Assembly: GCA_035771165.1 (NCBI GenBank)
Contig: JAWNZC010000280.1
Span: 62,001 to 126,000, forward strand
Direction: 5' to 3'
Source: Paragorgia papillata
Lineage: Eukaryota > Cnidaria > Anthozoa > Scleralcyonacea > Coralliidae
DNA length: 64,000 bases
The notes below the pieces were generated by a model. It was not told where the DNA came from, searched no databases, and was given only the letters and a program-made list of their open reading frames with translations. The position numbers and the translations under genes were made by a program. Of this stretch, positions 11,748 through 26,300 are shown one piece after another; the stretch's first letter is position 1; every line of letters begins with the position of its first letter.

Positions 11748-14700
11748 GTTGTGATTTGATTAGGTTTAGGGTCACCGGGGGTGTTGTGGTTAGGTTTAGG
11801 GTTTCCGGGGGGGGGATTAGGGTTAGGTTTAGGGTTTCCAGGGGGGTTGTGGTTAGGGTGGGGGTGTGGGGGTAGGGGTAGGGAATTCATTTTTAAAAAT
11901 GATGATTATTGTCATTTCTAGGACATTTCACAAAAGACGATAATCATCATTTCGAGATGAGAGAATATGCTGTCTTGACATAGCAAATGTTTACACATTC
12001 TCGTCCCCAGAGCCTCTCCCGTGCTGGCGCGCGTAAAAGGCTCCGGGGGAATCCAAAACCGGAACACCAAGATTCTTTGGTGTTCTTTCTAAAGCGCATG
12101 CGTTTAAGTTCGCGGTTTGGGAGTTGGACACGAGATCATCGGCAGTTGTTAATTTGGAATATAATTTTCCTTTTGTTTTCGATTCTGGCGGTTTGGCTGT
12201 CTCGTATTGACTCGTTTGACTTTGGAACAATTCTGATTGTGGTAGATTCCGTTCGAAGAAGGTCCTTGTTGAGTGTGGCTCATCGCCGCGTTTATTCGGC
12301 GGGGCAAAAGGCATTGAAATTTACGAGTTCGCTTCAGAGCTTGGCAATACTAGAGCCGCGTCGGAATTTCTTCGTATTTACGGCTTCTTTTAGTGAAGGT
12401 AGTTCTCTTTAATATGTTGCACCGTTCGTTTATATTTGACGTGTATATTTCAATGAGATTTTTATTATAAATATGTACCATGCACGAACAGCCAGCAGTG
12501 TGCTGTCTAATATCGTCTATCGCCTATCGATTTCAAATTGCTGTCTGTCTTCTGTGTTTCATTTAATTATATAAGGGGAAACGGGTTGATTGCTTTGAAA
12601 AACGTTCGATTAAATTGTTCGGATTTAATAGAACTATGATTAGAATTGTGCTTCGTTGTCAGTTTTCGTGTCTCAAATACTGTTTATTTATAAACATTCA
12701 CTAAGCTCCGTCGTTATATAGGCCTATGAATTTGAACAACCAATCAGATCGCGATGATATATGGATTCCCCCAGAGCCTTTTCCGCGCGCCAGCACGGGA
12801 GAGGCTCTGGGGACGAGAATGATGTTTACAATGTTTTGGCGGTTCGTTCGGAAGACTGGATCAAAGACTTCTTCTGTCTTGATCATATCCAAAATCTCCT
12901 AACTCTTAGCTTTCGTTTAGTATATTGGGCGTCAGGGTTGCCAGATTGGCCTCTTGGAGGCCAAATAACTCGATTTTGGCTTCTTTTTTTCTTGCTTCGC
13001 CTCGAAAAAAAAGTTTGGCCTTTGTTTGGCAAAAAAAAGTTTGGCTTCTTTTTGGCCTCTTTTCACTTCAAAACAATTGCTAAAAATTTTATTGATCTTT
13101 AATTGTAAAAATAATTTAGTTGTATGGTAAATGATGTAGGAGGAGTGAAAGTGCGAGTTCATTCAACTCTACACGAAGTATTACAACTTTTGCGAAAAAC
13201 TGACCAAATATATTGCAGGCTCACGTGGTATCGTTATAGTTTTGCCGCGTTAAACTTAAATCATATTAATGGCGTCAAAATGGAAGGGAGCATACGATAG
13301 TGGGAGAAAGTATAATAAAGCGTGGGAAAGTAAATTTAGCTGGGTCAAGAAAGCTTCGGACGGCAGTGAAGATGCTTTTTGTAAGCTGTGCCATGCCACG
13401 ATGAAACCCAAACAATCGAATTTAACGAAACACGAAAAAAGTGACAAACACGTGCAGCGCGTCAAACTTTCTACTTACGTGTCCCGAAGGTTGCGGACGA
13501 ACTAAAGGTCGCAGAGATTGAGCTAGCTGTCACAATGGCATGTCATTCCGCACTTTTGACTATGGATCATCTCGGAGAGGTAATCGCCCGCAATGCGAAA
13601 GGAAGCAAACTCGGGAACATTAGAATGCACAGAACGAAGTGCACAACAATTTTAACGAGTGTTGTAAGTCCAGCACTGAAGGAAGAGTTGATCGCTGATG
13701 TCCAGGGAAAGAAGTTCTCCTTAATTGTCGATGAAACAACCGATGTTTCTACTGAAAAACAGCTCTGCGTTATCGTACGGTATTACAGCGAAGCCGAGAA
13801 GAAGATCCTCACAGCGTTTGCATAGCCTGATATAAACACAGTAACTAAGCAATCACATTGTGCATAAAATACAACCTATTTTTAAAAATAATATATTTAA
13901 TTACACTAAACAATAATTATATTTGGCAGAATACTATAAAAAACAAAATAATAAGAAAACTGAATATACATGTACTGTGTCTGTACATGAACCATTATCA
14001 AATATTGGCATGATGATATTAGGATATAGTACTAGTCTTTGAAAACTGGTGTAACCATTGCCAACAACTGAACTGATGTAGACTCATTTTAATATAGCTG
14101 CTGCTGTATTTGTAGATTCTACTAGACTACAGTCTAAGAGTGTCAGACTCAAATTTTAATAAAACAAATGCAGTACGCTGTACTGGCCTGGCAAGTGGCA
14201 ACATTTCTGGCAATATAAGAATGTTGTACTTATATTCCTTGAAGTCAAACTCAATGTCTATATGACAATATACCATAAATATTTGTAGCACGAAACTGAA
14301 ATCTGAAAAAGTGAATTCCCGTCACGACCAAAGGCCTTTGTCACGACCCACAGCTACGACGAATCTGTCGTACGTTCTCCCGTAAAAGCTTAAATCAGGG
14401 ATCCAAACATGTTACTAAGCCAAGTAAGTATATTTCTTGTCTCTTTGGAAAGAATCTTTCATTTTGTCAGGTTTAATTCTCATAAAGATGTTTTTATTTT
14501 GCTCCGCTCCTCTTGAAAATTCAACATGGAAACATTAGAAACCGTTGGGAGAATGAGGATGAAATTATCTGCGCAGCGCAGTAGGCGTTGAAGCGTTAAA
14601 CCAATCAGAGGCAAGTTTGAAACGGCTTGTCCCAGAGCCATTTGCTTTCCCGGGGGGTAGCTGGCTCTGGGTACGAGATTGACAATCCATTTGAAATACA

Positions 14701-17700
14701 GGAAAAAGTGTGTATTTTGGGGCATGCGCAGTTGGTATTTTTGTACCCAGACCCACGAAAACCTTCAACGCGGCCGTTCAATATTCTGGAAAATACATCG
14801 ACATGTTGTGGCTGATTCTGGAATTTAATAGTAACAAATAGCATTAGAAATGTTGTAAGAATGTAATCGTGGCTGGTTTGAGATGCGATAAAGTATTACT
14901 TGGCAGAAATTTCTGGAAAAGAGACTGATAAATGGAAAATAATGCACCAGGCGTGAAAGTGATCGATGACCAGTTCATGACCTTCTGATGAAACCCCGTT
15001 TGAATTCTTGTTTATTCAAACTTATGAACACGAGAATATCGTATTATTGTTCTGAATATTATTCGAATATTCGTAGACAGCTACAAGGTAAATTACAACA
15101 AAATCTGGAATTTTAAAAACTTATTTCATGTATATAGTACTGCATGTATGTCTTTCAAATAAAACGTGACCTTGGTGGTATATTTGTCATTTGTTGATTT
15201 GCAACATTTCATTTGTTACATGTTTTAATCCATTTAAAGTACTTAACACCAAAGATGTGAGGGGCAGGTGGCACACATGCTCACATTTAGCTAATATATG
15301 ATTTATAATGATATTGGATTTTGGTGTCTAGTTCAGTTGTAAAATTTACTAAAGTTTGTGGAGCCCTTCATCAGAGTAAAACCAAAGGCACCACCTTTTT
15401 AACTTTATACCCAAAACACTACTTAAATATATCAACTTTATGTACGAGTCAAATCCAACTGCGATCATCCCCCCCCCGGGCAAACCCTGGGCATTTGACC
15501 CAAGGTGAGCAATCCCACCCGGGCGGGCATTTGACTATTGAAAAAAGTTGGTCAGCGGTTGCACGTTAAAAAATCTCCTCGTTCTAGCCATCTCTTCAGT
15601 CTGCATGATATCTTTTCTGTCGATATTCCACGTGAACATTTGAAAATGCCGTTGTTTAAAGTCTGGGATGCAAAGAAGGACGTTGAAACTTCATGGTAGT
15701 GAATTTTTTGTTGTCTATGTATGAAATATTTCAAACAAAATCTTTTAATAGAGCCTTGACAGTCCCAGACGGTGGGGCATTTGACTGTGTGTTCGGTCCG
15801 CATAGTGGGGAATTTGACCAACATTTTTCGGAAAAGTCAAATTCCCGGGGGTTTGCCCGGGGGTGGGGATGATCGCAGTTGGAATTGACTCATACATTAC
15901 TCTTAAAAACATTACAATTATATGATTACTGGTATATATACTGTAATAAAGCAGCTTCTGGTACAAAAAATACCCTTTAGACTTGGCATCTTGTGCAGTC
16001 TGGTAACTGATAAGGGTGTAACAATAGAGGGACTAGAAGGGGGAGGGGGGGGGGGGGTACAACCCACTTAGCTAAAATGTGACTAAAGCCTGGTTTCCAT
16101 TTGGTCACTAGTGGTCATTGACAGAGTTGCTGCTGGGATAGGATTTATTCTATCCCAGCCACTGCAATTGACTGCTTGTGACCCACCAATGTCCAAATGT
16201 CAGTCAGGATTAAAATTTCCAAGGGAAAGCACAATGCACCCCACCTTACTATTAATTTTGACAAATTAGGCTAACCCGAAGTATCTTCTGCCAACACTAG
16301 GTGCCAGCACTAGGTAGATAATGCTGGCATGTGTGTAGTCCCCATTTATAACAAGGGTGACTCCATAGTTAGTAAGGCTCTCATTTGTACTGTATACTCT
16401 AGAATTTTATTCTGGTTAAACATGCCAGTTGATTTTATGCTACTGCAGAGGGAATGCACATTGAATGGGTCAAGTAGTGAGTTGTCAACTCACTGTTGCT
16501 TAGGTTTGCTGAGAATCTCTGTTAATCAGCTAATTAAGTTAGCTGGGTTATGGTCCAAATCAAAATGGCAAACACACTAAATATAATATTAATTTTATTG
16601 TGTAAACAACCAGAGTTAGTAGTGGAAAATTGTTCTCTCGAGGTGGGAATTCTTAACTTCTGACTTTTAAATACATCCCGAATGCAGCTGTTCAGTAATT
16701 GTACATGTTGATAATTGATATAATCTTGGTCAGTCACTCAGCTAATTATGAATATTTGAGGTATTGAAAGATGTAGACAATTTTTTATTATTCAAATAGC
16801 CATCATTTATACAATTATACGTTCCAATGATACTTCTTGAAGTCAAATCCAGTGTCCATATGACGATATACCATAAATATTTAATTATTTTATATACAAG
16901 TACGGAAAACTATGAAATCTGAAAAGTGAACTCGTCATGAAGCACGGCCACGATGCATGGGCCACGATGTATCTGTTATCTGTCATACTTTAAACTCGAA
17001 CCAGAGTTCCAAAAATACCACAAAGGCAAGTAAGTATTTCTTGTCTCCTTGAAATGACTATCGCAAAGGAATAACTCTCAATTTCTCAGATTAAGTCCCA
17101 ATAAACATGTTATTTCACTTCACTCCTTCTCGAAGCATACATGAAGACCGCGATGGGAGAATGGGTGTGAAATTATCTGCGCAGCGCAGTAGGCGTCAAC
17201 GCGTTAAGCCAATCAGAGTCGATTTTCAAATGGATTGTCCCAGAGCCATTCGCTTCCCGCGTGCGTATGGGTCTGGGTACGAGATTGGTTTACAACTGAA
17301 CACGCCGGCGATCGCGGATTCGCGGTAGACCTAGTACGTAAAAGATGACGAGCTATTTCAAAACAGGTTGGCCCTGGCCTTGCTGCTTTATAGTCCGACA
17401 ACTACAAAATGCAAGTATAATAATAAGCACCGAACAGAGCAAATACCGGTAAGATATCAATATGTGAACTGTTCAGTGCATGTCTAGATATCGCGTAGGT
17501 GTCGCGTGTCGTATTACATTTGGAAACGCGTGTTTCAAAACATGTTTAAATATTTTCTGTTTGTCCAAATTTAAATAAATTCTATATCAAAATGATCGCT
17601 TGATTCTGCCGAATCCGACACTATAGGTTTTGTCTACTAAATATATTTATAGATCCGTTGTTTAATTTTCAGAAAAACGGCCTTGTTTACATTTATATTA

Positions 17701-20173
17701 CATTAGCAAACCTTCGGCGCTTCCTGCACCGCTGCAGTTCATATAAGACCATAGATTCTATTTGTGAAAATCTATGCAAATATGCATTGCCATTGCCATG
17801 TAGTCTTGCTAGAGTACGCACAGGCTACGCGAAGCTTTCAGAAATCAGTAGCCCGAATGAATGCCTTGAGCAGGCGTCTTGTTTACCTTAATTTCCAAGC
17901 GTGTACCTCAAAATGTTGAGTGTTGCAACTGTCAGTTTCACGTGGGGCGATCTTCTCAGGCAACTGGATAATTTCGATTCGTGGGCCGCTTAAATGGTTT
18001 TGGTCAAGAGGTGGGCGTGCGGGCGGTGAAAGAATGAATACATCCCTCAAATGGTTTTGGCCGAAACGGCGCGCCATAGTATGGGTTCCTCAAATTCCTT
18101 TCCCTTAGATTGTTGATATTAAATTTATTTTTATGCCTGCGTGTCGAAATGATTTCTGATCTTTTATTGAGTAAAAAGTGTTTGTCTGCTTTCATGATAC
18201 AAAATTTCTCTTCCAAACATAAATTGCATCTGCCTGATCCTCCTGAGTAGGGAGCCGCGCGTTTTAAAATAGACCAGGTTATGTTGAAATTTTGTTTCTT
18301 TTCTTTTAAACCCCAGACGTGTTTCGAAAGTTCGGTTTCGTTTGAATATTTTTTGTTTTGGAAAGATTTAGTGTGATTTCTGTATCGCTCTTTGAAATTA
18401 TTTGCTGTCACGCCAACGCAGTGTATTCAACATTGTTGAACGATGTTGAATAATGTTGAAAGCACAAGTGGCCAAATGAATTCAACATCGTTCAACATTC
18501 ATGAATGACAATTAATTGAACGCGGCCTACCACAAAAGCTGGAATCGACAATATCCCGCATGGCGCATGTCTCTGTTCAACAAAGTTGAATAAAATATGG
18601 CCAAATATGCGTTCAACACCTTTCAACATTTTGAGAACAATAGAAATGTTGAACGAAAATTTGGGCATGTGCTAAAACATGGACGATGGACGATGGACGA
18701 TGGACGATGACAATAGTAATAATAATATTTGTCTAGTTTCGCTAAGTTTCGGGGGGGGGGGGTTCCCTTTAGACACCAAAATGTGCCTTGTTATCTGATG
18801 AAACGTGTGATTTACGCGCTTTTTGCTTTTTCCTTTGAAGTGAAATGCTACGCACCCTTACTTATATAATATAAATATAAATCTTTTCTTATTAACCTTT
18901 TATGAGTCCGGCCAAACTCAATACAAATAAGGTCCTCTAATATTTAAAATGAAAATCGAATCTAGTTAAGTAATTGGTTCAGTTTGGTTCATTTAAAAAT
19001 AGATATAAGAGCTTGAGGCACGACATATTAAACAATATATTGTCAGTAAACAAACCGGATTAAAATAGGTAAAAGATTGAGTCAATTATATATAAGTACT
19101 ATGTTTTTAACAGTAAGGTACGTATTAAGATATCCTGGTCAATATATACATTTCTTGATTTTTGTAATACAACCAATACGCCTTCAGTTTTATGGTTAAC
19201 ATCTTCGTTCACCTTACTTACCCGCTTGGTTGGTTAGGTGCAAGCTGTTGGCCGAGGGGGCCTTGGACTGGAGCGAGAAGTGGTACTTGGAATCAGGTTA
19301 AGATCCAACCAGGTGGTATCTTGAGCTGACCACCCCCTCGGGACAGCTAACACCTTCACACCAATAAATTGGTGGAGTAAAAACTTACCATTCTTTTTGA
19401 ATTGAAGGGAGGGATGGTGGGAGTTGAAATTTGCAGAGCTCTCGAACTTGTGTGTGACAGCAAGTCGAGCAATAGCGTAGTGAGCGATGCGCAGTAGCTC
19501 GGCCCAGTATCCAAGCACGCCCCTCATGCTGTTTGCTAATTGCGTCCATCCTGTGCGACGCGCGGTTACCTAGTTGTTAACCTTGGTTATTGCATAACCC
19601 CACTTAAAATACCACCGAGAAAGACTATAGTAAATCGTTGCGCAACTTCGGCAAAATCGGATTTATTAATTTAATACGCGCCCTTGTCTAAGATACGGTT
19701 ATGTTGATTGATAATGTGACGCACTTGCATGGTTAAAGATTTAGACAGAATTATAAATAAGAGAGTGTACTGTGTAGTAGGAAACGAGCGTGTGCATTGA
19801 GACAGGAGAAATAAACCTATTGAAACCCACAATTGTGATCGAAGAGCAGCTTAGTGGAGGCGAGCATTTGCGACAGAAGAAAGTGTCTCTTAATATTTAT
19901 GAGGCTTGAGGCAAACATTTCACTTTTTGGGAGTCGAACTCGAAGCAAATTAGCTTAAATATTAGAGGACCTTATTTGTATTGAGTTTGGCCGGACTCAT
20001 AAAAGGTTAATAAGAAAAGTTTTATATTTATATTATATAAGTAAGGGTGCGTAGCATTTCACTTCAAAGGAAAAAGCAAAAAGCGCGTAAATCACACGTT
20101 TTATCAGATAAAAAGGCACATTTTGGTGTCAAAATGGAACACCCCCCCCCGAAACTTAGAGAAACTAGACAAA

Positions 20174-20216
<43 letters not shown>

Positions 20217-20297
20217 ATTATTATAATTATTTATTATTATTTATTGATTATTAGTATTTATTATTATTATTATTATTAATATTATTAATATTATTAA

Positions 20298-20343
<46 letters not shown>

Positions 20344-23300
20344 GTAATTATTATTATTATTATAATTATTATAATTATTTATTATTATTTATTGATTATT
20401 AGTATTTATTATTATTATTATTATTAATATTATTAATATTAATATTATTATTATTATTAATATTATTACTATTGTCATCGTCCATCGTCCATCGTCCATC
20501 GTCCATCGTCCATGTTTTAGCACATGCCGAAAATTTGAACATGTTCAAATTTCGTTCAACATCATTCAACACCATTCAACAACGTTCAACATCATTCAAC
20601 AGGGGTGGCCAAACGCTTTCAACATGTTGAACGATGTTGCATGAAATGTTGAAAGCGTTTGGCCAGGCCATTAGGTTCCACCCTGTCAACATTATGTAAT
20701 TGCAATTACATAATGTTATTGCTGATAATTACTAGGATCAATATTGGTAATGTAAATGGGCCATCCAAGAATAAATCAAAAACAAGAAAGTGTCTTAAAA
20801 ATACTAAATAGTGCAAAACTATGAGATTAAAACATCACCTGTTGGGCAATGAGCCTCATCTGAGCTATCAGGACAATCATTTTTCCCATTACACTTCAGA
20901 TTTCCAGCAATGCAGTCTCCTGACTTACAAGTAAAGGAACCAGGCTTGCAGGTTTTTCCTGATAATTAATAAGAGCAAAATAACTAAGGCAATAACCAAC
21001 TACCGTATTTTCTGGGTGATAACCCACGGGTTATCACTTATCTCATAATTTTGCTAGGAAACATAATTAGTGCGGGTAATAGGGTGGTGCGGGTAATCTG
21101 TTGAATTCTTAAGACGACGCCATCACGGTCCGTGATTCACGGAGACCAAAGATTCTACTTTCATCTTTCAACTACTGGTACTGTTCTTTTTTTAAATTTT
21201 GTGGTCCCAAACCAAGGGAGCACGCCAGACTGACCTGTATGTATTTCTTCTCTGTTCCGTGTTCCTTCCTTTATAATCAGCCATTTTGAATAACGTGGTA
21301 TATATTGGTTATAAATCCATGTCCTATCTTCACGAATTTTTATCCTTAGGTTAGGTTGTGTGTTGGGGTAAGGCTTTCATGAAGTACCTGGGTTATGTAG
21401 GACATGGAATTATTACCGGTATATTCTTTAGCGTATCGCAGGCGCGGGCTATTTCATTTTCGGAATGCGCTCGGGTTTCCTTCGGCCTCGTAGCCCGCGC
21501 CTGCGAAACGCTAATGATATATACCGCATTATTCAAAATGGCTGAATATAAAAGATCAGTGGGAACGCCGAACAAAGAAGAAATACAAGTCAGTCTGGCG
21601 TGCTCCCTTGCCCAAACCTATCATTAGCAACTGCGGGTTATCCGATGGTGCGGGTAATACGCCGATTTATTTTTCCAAAAGTGACATTTTTGTTGCTGTG
21701 CCGGTTATACGCCGTGCGGGTTATCACCCAGAAAATATGGTAGTTGACTGTCCAATACACGATTAACAGAAAAAGATTTTCGATTTTTAATTAAGGATCA
21801 TAACAAAACCACCTTTTGAAGCTTAGTTAAATGACTTAAATCTAAAAAAGATAGATGTAAATAAAAAAATCAGGGGTCTTCGTTTATAAAGATATAAATA
21901 TACAAGTGCTCTGTCTCTCATTCTTTGAATCATAAACACGGGTGTTTTTATTAAGACGATTACATTTAGCGTTTTCCGCACGTAGAGGTATACTATTACG
22001 TCATGATTGCACAAATGTAACAAATAAATTTTGTAATAAAATTTTGTAGACAAATTTACGAAATATTTCCTGTCATCAGTGCCGAGTAAACACCTTATAT
22101 ACGAAGTATAAAGTATAGTTTTACCTTAAAGTCTTCGCTACCAGAGGTTTCACCCTAAACGGGATCATCAGGCGACTGAAAAATATCGGTTAGTTGGGCT
22201 GCTTAAATGCGTTGGTTGGGGCGTGGGTGTGGGCGCCGAAACGTCCGGCGCATTCGTTTGGAGCGTGGGTGTGGGCGTTGAAACGTTGCGCGCATTCCTT
22301 TGATTGTTTAGGTTGTTGATCCGAAATCTGTTTTTGTGCCGACAGGTCGAAACTATTTCTGATCTTTTGTTTAGTAAAAGTTGTTTGTCTGCCTTCATGA
22401 TGAAAAGTTTTTCGTCCAAACATAAATTGCATCTTTTTGATCCTCCCGTGTAAGAAATTGAGTGTTTTAGTATAGACCAGGTTATGTCGAAACTTTGTTT
22501 TTTTTCTTTTAGATTCCAAATGTATTTCGAAAGTTCCGTCTCATTTGAATACTTTTTATTCTGGAAAGATTTAGTATGGTTACGATATCGCTCTTTAAAT
22601 GTACTTGCTGTCATGCCAATGTATTGCTTAGTGATGTTCGTGTTGCTTATGGAAATAGATGCCTTGTATACTATGTTGTTTGTCATGCATTGCCCACGTA
22701 GGGGGCAATTGTCCTTAATCCTGCAGTTGCAACTATGCTTAGTGGCTTGCTTTTCCCGATTGTGCGTGAATTATGTTTTGTTATAATAGACTTGACGTTG
22801 TTCATGCAACTATAGCTAATCTTGACTGTGTTTCTGTTAAAAAGTTTGTGAAGCTTGTGTCCTGGTGGAAAGTGCTTGTCAATAAGGGTGAGAAAGTTGC
22901 GTCCTATGTTTGTTTTGACAGCAAGTACATTTAACCGTTTAGGGTGAAACCTCTGGTAGCGAAGACTTTAAGGTAAAACTATACTTCATACTTTGTATGT
23001 TGCTCTATCTATATATGGTATTGAGCACTCTCTAACATTTCGTGAACCAAAGCTCACTTTTGGGTATATATATATATATACCCACCCACCCACCCACCCA
23101 CAGGAGGTAAACAAAATGAAATGATGAAAATATTTTATTTAATACAGTACATAAACAATATTTTCCAAGTATCCAAATGTGCAATATCTTACAGAAATTC
23201 TATTTGATATTTTCCTGTAAAATAAATTCATACTTATAAGATACGAGCCAAATTCCTGAAGGAAGTGCAATATCCTATATGAATTCCTATAGGATTTTTT

Positions 23301-26300
23301 CATAAAGGAGACATTTTTGTTAGTGCTAAGGAACTAACCACAATTCTCTTCATCTGAGTTATCACCGCAGTCATCATCACGATCACAACGAAATTTTCGG
23401 TCAACACAATCACCATTCTTACATTGGAAGAAGCCAGAGGAACAAGTCGCATTAAAAAAACCTATATAATTATAAATTAAAATCATTAGTTGTACTCTTA
23501 TTAAATGTACAATCATATACAGAACTATTTACATGCATGCTCTGACAGTTTCCTGAACCCAAAGACCTCAAAAGAAAAGCTTTTTCTTTATTTTGCAGTT
23601 AATAAATCAGCGGTTTTGACCAGTGCAATGACTGCTCCAGTATTTGTGGGTCCATGCTGATAATTTTCTATATGAATTTACATTGAACCATTGCCCATGA
23701 GGGTGTCACTACTACGAGAAAAAGACATATACAGTACATGTATTTCAACCAGTGGTGAATCAAGGGGAGGGCACTTCGAACAAGTGGTAGGCCCACTAAT
23801 ACTTTCAGGGGACCCCACAGACTTTTGGGGCCTTTAAAGTGTATATGAAATGAAAATTAAGTTTGTCTAATTTGGAAGAACTCTTGATATTGTAAAGTAA
23901 CATCTTCTACAGTTTTTCCATATCTTACTTCGTTCTTGAGATATTACTATTTGTTAATCATACGTCACATTGTATAATGAGTTACTGAGAAATCGTGCAT
24001 ATCATTGATATTAATCTGTTAAATCGCTTGAACATGTGTTTGCAAATACACCTACATGCCCAGTTTCGTGTGACTTTGTTCGATAACTTCAACAATATTC
24101 CTAATTTTCCAACAACTCATTATACAATGTGACGTATGCAGTGTGATCATTTACATATCAAACAAATAGTAATATCTCAAGAATGAAGTAAGATATGGAA
24201 AAACTGTAGAAGATGTTACTTTACAATATCAAGAGTTCTTCCAAATTAGACAAACTTAATTTTCATTTTATATACACTTTAAATAGATATAAATATCTCA
24301 GAAATAGAACCAAGGCTCCAGAAATGTAGGTTGAATACCATAGATAAACATAAACATTTTTACAAGATAGCTATTCCCAACTGCCCACTGGGTGCTATTC
24401 ACATCTTTTTTTGTTAATTTTCTCTATTTTTCTAGTTTCTTTCTGACCGGGGGGGCAGATACGAGTCAGCTACTGATGTGCCAGGGGGCCCACTCATGCT
24501 TGATCCACCCCTTATTTTAACTATCATTGTTCAATTAACCAATCGTACTGTTAATTAAGCTATACCATCATGACATGACCATGGAAGAAAAACTGCAATG
24601 AGGACTATATATTATACATTATGATTGTCATGATATTCAAATATATTTTTAAGGCTGCTTTAAAGTTAGCCTGAGTAAACAGCCCCCTCTTCTCGCTCGC
24701 CCCTCGCGGAAGAGACGTCTGAGCCACAGAATAAGGATCAACCAGAAGTCCAACTCGCGGAAAAAAGTATCCCATTATTTTTATGCGCATGCGCCAGTCG
24801 GCCATTTTGAAAGTAAGTGTCCCCGGAAAATTAGCCTTCTCGTCCTTGCGACCCTCGGGCTCCTGTAATCAATTACTCTTGGCCGTCTTGTGACCTTTTA
24901 ATTAACTTCATATTATTATCTATATATATAAATAATATTTAGTTAAGTAAATAAGTAATTTACTTTAGAAAACGATTCTTTGGATATGAAATTATTTGAC
25001 CACGGGGTTATTAAAACTTCAGTACGCGGATACTACGGGTAAAACTCCGTGGCAAAAAAGTCCTGCACTCACGAAGCTGTCGGCATAATCCAGAATTGTA
25101 TAAACTCCACATTTGTTTATAGAAGATGGCTAAAATTTTCGGAACTACGCATTGTTGAAATACATCGGGTACGTATGTTGTTAGAAATTTTATAAGCTTT
25201 CATTCGGTATATATTTTAAATCGTAGTGTTACCCGTAACTTTTTAAAATGTTCAAAATGTTCTCACCGTAATCGAGAAATGTAAAGCCCGCTTCATGAGT
25301 GCAGGACTTTTTTGCCACGGACTTTTACCCGTAGTATCTGCGTACTGAAGTTTTAATAACCTTGTGGTCAAATAATTTTATTTCCAAAGAACCATTTTCT
25401 AAAGTAAATTACTTATTTGCTTAACTAAATATTATTTATATATATATATAACAATATAAATTTAATTAAAAGGTCACAAGAAGGCCAAGAGTAATTGAAT
25501 ACGGGAGCCCGAGGGTCGCAAGGACGAGAGGGCTAATTTCCCGGTGGCACTTACTTTCAAAATGGCGCCGGGATCGCAGGCGACATTTCGCGGGACGCCG
25601 CTGAGTTGGACTTCTGGTTGATCCTTATTCTGTGTCTGAGCAACGAGCCAAGAAATTCCATACTGATGACGTAATCTACCGAGATTCGGGTAGTAGCGCT
25701 GATTGGTTACTTTGTAATCATACGATAATTAAATTTAATTCAAAACTCGACTCGACCAAGATCAACTCCAACATCATTCCTGTCTGAAATAACAAAGTTA
25801 AAGCTTAGTTTCTGCCAACAAAGAAAGATAGATAGATACTTTTGCTAAAGCGAGTTTGAGTTGCAATAACCAGCAACATTTCCCATCGAAATTGAATGAT
25901 TTTACCAGACATCAAGCGCCACTTCCTGCCGAGACTTCAAATTGTCGTATTTTGCTTGAATGAAATATGAAACCTGCGTTGCTACGTTACGAAAGTTTGC
26001 AGTCTCGACAGGAAGTGGCGCTTGATGTCTGGAAAAATCGTTCAATTTCGATGGGAAATGTTGCTGGTTATTGTAACTCAAACTCGCTTTAGCAAAAGTA
26101 TCTATCTATCTTTCTTGTTGGCGAAAACTAAGCTTTAACTTTGTTATTTCAGACAGGAATGATGTTGGAGTTGATCTTGGTCGAGCCGAGTTTTGAATTA
26201 ATTGTCGAATGATTACAAAGTAACCAATCAGCGCTACTACCCGAATCTCGGTAGATTTACATCATCAGTATGGAATTTCTTGGCTCGTTACTCAGACGTA

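Noticed and set aside
11987..12412. 141-codon plus-strand ORF
   Set aside because: It starts inside the terminal inverted repeat of a DNA element and shows no domain; at most a captured first exon.
15552..15966. Minus-strand ORFs of 90 and 73 codons
   Set aside because: They lie inside a palindromic MITE and include its inverted ends.
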